Assembly (NCBI GenBank): GCA_944388825.1
Contig: CALXKG010000211.1
Location: 1-17,674, forward strand
DNA from: an uncultured Clostridia bacterium
Lineage (GTDB): Bacteria; Bacillota; Clostridia; Oscillospirales; Ruminococcaceae
DNA length: 17,674 bases
Direction of reading: 5' to 3'
A model generated the notes under the pieces. That model made no database searches. It was not told the DNA's origin and worked only from the letters and a program-made list of their open reading frames with translations. This document shows positions 15,228 through 17,674 of the stretch, piece by piece. Position numbers and translations under genes: made by a program. Every line of letters starts with the position of its first letter. The stretch's first letter is position 1.

Positions 15228-15407
15228 TTAAGCGCGTCTGACGATCCGAACCGACTCGACGCCTTCCGGCATCGCGCCCATCCCGCGCATCGCCCGCACA
15301 CAGAGGTTATCCAGGTAAGACTTGCGGTCTTCCGGCAGGCTCTTGTCGGTGTACTCGATCTCGTATTCGACGATGTTGCTTTTCCTTTCGCGTTCTTTTC
15401 TCATCAT
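15228..15407 (-). CDS. Small conserved-looking protein of unknown function (59 aa)
   Basis: I do not recognise it. The start is an ATG-ATG pair at 15407/15404 with AAAGGAG on the minus strand 8 nt before the first. The product is a highly charged soluble peptide beginning MMRKERERKSN, followed by a strand (IVEYEIEYTD), a probable helix (PEDRKSYLDNLCVRAMRGM) with one cysteine, and a closing strand ESVRIVRR. That pattern suggests a compact beta-alpha-beta fold rather than a random ORF. It has its own terminator and one of the strongest promoters in the window, yet about 175 nt of leader lie between promoter and start. Expression level and control therefore look more important than its size implies. 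The frame continues upstream of 15407 only through the leader, without a ribosome-binding site. Confidence 0.7.
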   Translation of the reverse strand: MMRKERERKSNIVEYEIEYTDKSLPEDRKSYLDNLCVRAMRGMGAMPEGVESVRIVRRA

Positions 15408-15583
15408 ATCACATTCTCCTTTCCCTATTTCCGGGCATCCGGACGGCCGTGCCGCCCTAACGTGTACCGAGATCCCATGGCACACACGCCCTTTCGCAGT
15501 CTTGTATGAAACCGGCAGCGCGTCCGGCCGGGACAGGCCCCGGGGCATTCCGCCGCCCGGGCTGGGCCGCTTCCTGTTTCATC
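15408..15583 (-). promoter_or_regulatory. Long structured leader of the 59-aa gene, candidate cis-regulatory RNA
   Basis: The gene-free stretch here is 15408-15770 (363 nt). The minus-strand leader can close on itself through ATGAAAC/GTTTCAT (15576-15582 with 15506-15512), continuing as GCGGC/GCTGC across an internal loop and enclosing GC-rich self-complementary stretches. A second hairpin occupies 15461-15486 (arms TGTGTGCC and GGTACACG, minus strand, 8 bp with two wobbles, 10-nt loop). A third, GGGC/GCCC, lies at 15433-15457 next to the ribosome-binding site. I do not recognise a known riboswitch class. Confidence 0.45.
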
Positions 15584-15589
15584 GTCTAC

Positions 15590-15618
15590 AGTATAGCACA
15601 GGGAAAGGGATTTGTCAA
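15590..15618 (-). promoter_or_regulatory. Very strong promoter of the 59-aa gene
   Basis: On the minus strand TTGACA (complement of 15613-15618) and TATACT (complement of 15590-15595) are separated by exactly 17 nt, with TGC directly before the -10. Expected start near 15583. Confidence 0.92.
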
Positions 15619-15700
15619 CACCTACAAAGAAAAGTTTGCGAAAACAGGATAAATTTGTCGAAAAGCCGAAGCAAACGGTTTGTAAAGTCTTTGTGACAAA
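15611..15700. repeat. Cluster of TTTGTCGAA-like short repeats
   Basis: On the plus strand the AT-rich stretch carries TTTGTCAACA (15611), TTTGCGAAAA (15635), TTTGTCGAAAA (15654), TTTGTAAAG (15680) and the perfect dyad TTTGT-G-ACAAA (15690-15700). The copy at 15654 matches the established Spo0A box core TGTCGAA; the first overlaps the -35 of the 59-aa gene. They may be operator sites; calling them Spo0A boxes is inference. The remaining 15701-15770 holds nothing else I can support. Confidence 0.4.
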
Positions 15701-15770
15701 TCAGTTGTAGAAAATCACCGGGGGAAAGCCTCTTTTTTCGTCAAAATACCGGCCCGCGGCAGCGTCCCGC

Positions 15771-16181
15771 TCAGCGGACGGCCTTTAACTTTTCCAGAAT
15801 GCCGGTAAGCCACCCGTCGTCCCCGTCTTCCCCGAGGGAAAAGGCGGCCTGATAGAGAAGCGGTGCGCAGGTTTCCGCGTCCGGGCGGGAGACAAGCGTC
15901 CGCAGAGCGGAGAGGATCTCTGCTTTCAGGGCGGGGGAGTTTTCCGTCTCCCGCGCCCCGCCCAGGTAATCATCCCGCCGGCCGCAGGGGTTTTTGCAGG
16001 CCCGGCAGTCGGGGTGCAGCCGCCATTTTTCTTCCCGCAGCCGGGGGAGGGCGGCCGCTTCCTCTTCCGGCGTACCCGCCAGCAGACCGTCCCGGAAGAG
16101 GGAAAAGGTCTGCCCGTCCGGGGACGCCCCGTCGGTGCAGCGGGCCAGGCCGATCAGCGCCCCGTAAAGGGCCGGGCTCAA
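15771..16181 (-). CDS. Small CxxCxxxC protein, probable iron-sulfur or metal binder (136 aa)
   Basis: A 136-residue soluble protein with an N-terminal ALIGLARCTDG segment, a helical middle (EEEAAALPRLREEKWRLH) and the motif CRACKNPCGRRDDYL, giving C59, C62 and C66 in a C-x2-C-x3-C arrangement; the C-terminal half looks helical. The motif resembles cysteine clusters of small redox or Fe-S proteins found in Clostridia, but I cannot name a characterised family. The start is a TTG at 16181 overlapping the TGA of the upstream gene, with GGGAGG 7 nt before it, so translation is tightly coupled. It is the second gene of a two-gene unit with the 123-residue cysteine-rich protein, and a joint redox role is the natural inference. 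No clean terminator follows. Confidence 0.7.
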   Translation of the reverse strand: MSPALYGALIGLARCTDGASPDGQTFSLFRDGLLAGTPEEEAAALPRLREEKWRLHPDCRACKNPCGRRDDYLGGARETENSPALKAEILSALRTLVSRPDAETCAPLLYQAAFSLGEDGDDGWLTGILEKLKAVR

Positions 16182-16549
16182 GGGTTGACCTCCCCCTTCT
16201 GGGAGATGACCGTCACCTCCAGCGGGATGTCAAGCCCGGACAGCTCGACCGCCTTCCGGACCGCCGGGGCCATCCCGCAGCAGCAGGGCACCTCCATCCG
16301 GATGAGGCGGACGGACTTCACCCGGTTCATCCGCAGGATCTTTGCGAGGCTTTCGGAAAAGTCGTTTTTTTCCAGCTTGCTGCACCCGATCAGGACGGGT
16401 TTCCCTTCGGTGAAATCCTTAAACTGCCCATGGGCAAAGGCGGTGCAGCTGGCGGCGATGACCAGCTCCGCCTCCTTGAAGCAGGGGTCGGTGAGAGGGG
16501 CCAGCTGGACCATGATCGGCCAGTTGGAGAGGGGGGATGTATGGGTCAT
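16178..16549 (-). CDS. Stand-alone cysteine-rich domain related to the C-terminal part of clostridial Fe-S proteins (123 aa)
   Basis: This resembles the C-terminal region of larger clostridial 4Fe-4S ferredoxin-type proteins (often near hybrid-cluster protein genes), recalled from pattern and not searched. The shared pattern is: SNWPIMVQLAPLTDPCF, a strand AELVIAASCTAFAHGQF, PVLIGCSKL, VKSVRLIRMEVPCCCGM and a closing VTVIS strand. Cysteines are at 23, 35, 56 and 89-91; the triple CCC is unusual where relatives have a double Cys. The N-terminal CxxCxxCxxxC ferredoxin part is absent, so this is a lone domain of 123 residues. AGAAAGGAA about 8 nt upstream fits the ATG. It leads a two-gene unit, its TGA overlapping the next TTG, from a promoter divergent to the YitT-like gene. 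A cluster- or cofactor-binding redox role is inferred. Confidence 0.68.
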   Translation of the reverse strand: MTHTSPLSNWPIMVQLAPLTDPCFKEAELVIAASCTAFAHGQFKDFTEGKPVLIGCSKLEKNDFSESLAKILRMNRVKSVRLIRMEVPCCCGMAPAVRKAVELSGLDIPLEVTVISQKGEVNP

Positions 16550-16590
16550 GGTGTCGTTCCTTTCTGGATGGGGTTTATGCTTTTATCTAT

Positions 16591-16619
16591 ATTATACCGT
16601 ATTTCCCGGCGGAATTCTA
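16591..16619 (-). promoter_or_regulatory. Promoter of the cysteine-rich gene pair
   Basis: TATAAT on the minus strand (complement of 16591-16596) is preceded after 17 nt by TAGAAT (complement of 16614-16619), a partial -35. It lies back to back with the plus-strand promoter at 16642, leaving only 22 nt between the -35 elements. Confidence 0.6.
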
Positions 16620-16641
16620 CCCCCTTTTTGCAAATTCGCCC

Positions 16642-16670
16642 TTGACAGTCCCGGGACGCCGGATTATAAT
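16642..16670 (+). promoter_or_regulatory. Consensus promoter of the YitT-like membrane protein
   Basis: TTGACA (16642-16647) and TATAAT (16665-16670) are both perfect with a 17-nt spacer. The start near 16677 leaves a leader of about 73 nt. The overlap of upstream regions with the divergent promoter suggests shared control. Confidence 0.92.
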
Positions 16671-16749
16671 ATATGTATATGATGTTGGGCTACATATTCT
16701 GTCCGGGAATATGCGGCTTTTTATTTTGTCAGAAAGAGGGAATATCCGC

Positions 16750-17385
16750 ATGAAAGCCAAAACCTGGGCCGTCCGTTTTATCCTGTACCTGGTGGGGCTG
16801 AACCTCATCGCCGTCGCGGTCGTCCTGAACATCCGCTACGACCTGGGGGTCGCCGCCTTCAGCTCGGTCATGTACGCGATCTCGGAGATCTATAAGATCT
16901 CCCTCGGCACCGCGTCGATCATCTGCTACCTCATCTTTGTCGCCGTCCAGTGCATCCTTTCCCGGCGGGTGACGGTGCAGTACCTGCTGGAGGTGCCGCT
17001 CTCGTTCGCCTTCGGGCTGCTGACCGACCTGTACGACTGGCTGGTGCCGGATTTTACCGCGCCGGTCCTTTTGCGGGCCGTCCTTTTCATCCTGACGATG
17101 TTCGTCACCGGGATGGGGGTCTTCCTCTGCGTCAAGACCAACCTGGTGCTGACCCCGACCGACGGGATCGTCAAGACGATCGCCGACGTCTTCCTGTTCC
17201 CCTTTTCGGCGACCAAGAATATTTTTGACCTGTCGCTGGTGGCGGTGAGCGTCCTGCTCTGCCTTCTCAACCACACGCCCTTTTACGGCATCGGGGTCGG
17301 GACGGTGCTGACCGCCGTCTTTGTCGGCCGGATCATCCGGATCTATGAGAAGCGGGTGCGGCTGCCGGAGGGGATCGGGGGATAA
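16750..17385 (+). CDS. YczE/YyaS/YitT-type integral membrane protein (211 aa)
   Basis: A polytopic membrane protein of a family common in Bacillota, with no established transport or signalling substrate. Hydrophobic segments lie at about 8-28, 54-70, 80-98, 108-128 and 158-173, with a sixth near 180-196. The family features are the conserved NIRYDLGVAAFSS after the first helix, a repeated element VKTNLVLTPTDGIVKTIAD near 128-146, KNIFDLSLV, and the closing GIGVGTVLTAVFVGRIIRIYE. The ATG at 16750 has GAGGG 9 nt upstream; an upstream in-frame ATG at 16711 would add 13 residues without a good ribosome-binding site. It has its own promoter and terminator. Its divergent neighbour pair is cysteine-rich and possibly redox active, but a functional link is speculative. 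Confidence 0.85.
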   Translation: MKAKTWAVRFILYLVGLNLIAVAVVLNIRYDLGVAAFSSVMYAISEIYKISLGTASIICYLIFVAVQCILSRRVTVQYLLEVPLSFAFGLLTDLYDWLVPDFTAPVLLRAVLFILTMFVTGMGVFLCVKTNLVLTPTDGIVKTIADVFLFPFSATKNIFDLSLVAVSVLLCLLNHTPFYGIGVGTVLTAVFVGRIIRIYEKRVRLPEGIGG

Positions 17386-17417
17386 GGCCGGCTGAAAATT
17401 AGGGCGCGTCTGCCGCG

Positions 17418-17466
17418 GGGAATGGGCTTCGGGCTTTTACGAGGCCCCATTCCCAGGGATTTTTTT
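17418..17466 (+). terminator. Terminator of the YitT-like gene
   Basis: GGGAATGGG (17418-17426) pairs with CCCATTCCC (17446-17454); the stem extends inwards as CTTC/GAGG across a bulged C. A T run follows at 17460-17466 after a short AGGGA. Confidence 0.8.
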
Positions 17467-17476
17467 CCAAAACCCC

Positions 17477-17505
17477 TTGACAAACCCGCCCACAGCTGGT
17501 ATAAT
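17477..17505 (+). promoter_or_regulatory. Promoter of the tRNA-Leu operon
   Basis: Perfect TTGACA (17477-17482), 17-nt spacer, perfect TATAAT (17500-17505) and extended TGG: the strongest promoter in the window, as expected for stable RNA. The leader to 17549 can fold on itself (TGTTGT/ACAGCA around GCGG/CCGC). Confidence 0.95.
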
Positions 17506-17549
17506 AATCACTGTTGTGAGGCGGGTACACCGCATGACAGCAAACAGAT

Positions 17550-17634
17550 GCAGATGTGGCGGAATTGGCAGACGCGCTACTTTGAGGTGGTAGTGGGGTC
17601 ACTCGTGCAGGTTCAAGTCCTGTCATCTGCACCA
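17550..17634 (+). tRNA. tRNA-Leu (anticodon GAG)
   Basis: Class II tRNA. Acceptor stem GCAGATG/CATCTGC (17550-17556 with 17624-17630), discriminator A and encoded CCA (17632-17634). D arm follows GGCGGAATTGGCAGACGCG; anticodon stem CTACT/GGTAG with loop TTGAGGT, anticodon GAG at 17584-17586; long variable arm; T arm GCAGG-TTCAAGT-CCTGT. It decodes CUC and CUU. Confidence 0.96.
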
Positions 17635-17637
17635 TAT

Positions 17638-17674
17638 GCGGATATGGCGGAATTGGCAGACGCGCTAGATTCAG
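17638..17674 (+). tRNA. tRNA-Leu (anticodon CAG), truncated by the window edge
   Basis: Begins 3 nt after the CCA of the preceding tRNA with acceptor GCGGATA and the same leucine D-arm sequence. The anticodon stem is CTAGA and the loop begins TT-CAG, so the anticodon CAG falls on the last three bases (17672-17674). It would read CUG, the leucine codon most favoured in GC-rich genomes. Confidence 0.9.

Noticed and set aside
15457..15582. 41-aa ORF in the leader of the 59-aa gene, starting about at the transcript 5' end
   Set aside because: No ribosome-binding site, low-complexity Pro/Gly/Arg composition set by the GC-rich hairpins; a leaderless leader peptide is possible but unsupported.
15408..15583. 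RNase P RNA, tmRNA or SRP RNA in the structured minus-strand region
   Set aside because: The diagnostic conserved blocks of these RNAs (for example GAGGAAAGTCC of RNase P RNA) are absent.
17399..17635. 78-aa minus-strand ORF beginning MVQMTGLEPARVTPLPP
   Set aside because: It is antisense to the tRNA-Leu gene; this peptide is a well-known annotation artefact from reading tRNA-Leu genes backwards.
1..17674. Mobile element, prophage, CRISPR array or defence island
   Set aside because: No integrase, transposase, terminal inverted repeats, regularly spaced direct repeats or defence-type motifs were found; gene content is housekeeping or envelope type.

Overview
The window looks like ordinary chromosome from a GC-rich member of the Bacillota, most likely a Clostridia/Oscillospirales-type gut bacterium. 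The reasons are: GC-rich coding DNA set in AT-rich intergenic gaps, near-consensus sigma-A promoters (TTGACA/TATAAT, several with an extended TGn -10), strong AGGAGG ribosome-binding sites, hairpin plus T-run terminators at most unit ends, the rpsO-pnp order, and protein families common in that group. The lineage is inferred from style and gene content, not from a marker search.

Layout, left to right. (1) 1-620: the tail of an unidentified gene and a small membrane-anchored protein, closed by a hairpin shared with the convergent gene glf. (2) 659-3888: an envelope-glycan area with glf (UDP-galactopyranose mutase, minus strand) and a divergent GT2 glycosyltransferase/PAP2-like membrane enzyme pair. 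(3) 3979-6943: a large FAD-dependent dehydrogenase overlapping an oligopeptide-binding lipoprotein gene that is interrupted by an in-frame TAA. (4) 7112-9695: rpsO and pnp, each with a structured 5' leader. (5) 9787-11883: a three-gene unit of small enzymes (HAD phosphatase, GNAT acetyltransferase, inositol-monophosphatase family). (6) 12031-14698: a beta-CASP metallo-beta-lactamase RNA-processing-type protein and an S1-repeat protein, so RNA metabolism is over-represented in the middle of the window. (7) 14695-16549, minus strand: a small two-lobed hypothetical protein, a 59-residue protein with a very strong promoter and an unusually long structured leader, and a translationally coupled pair of small cysteine-rich proteins. 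(8) 16750-17674: a YczE/YyaS/YitT-type membrane protein and two tandem tRNA-Leu genes, the second cut by the window edge exactly after its anticodon.

I see no phage, transposon, CRISPR array or recognisable defence system. The items most worth a second look are the 59-residue gene with its ~175-nt leader and upstream cluster of TTTGTCGAA-like repeats (15228-15700), the nested fold in the pnp leader, the nonsense codon in the solute-binding lipoprotein, and the coupled cysteine-rich pair. None of these proves a new system; each is stated with what would refute it.
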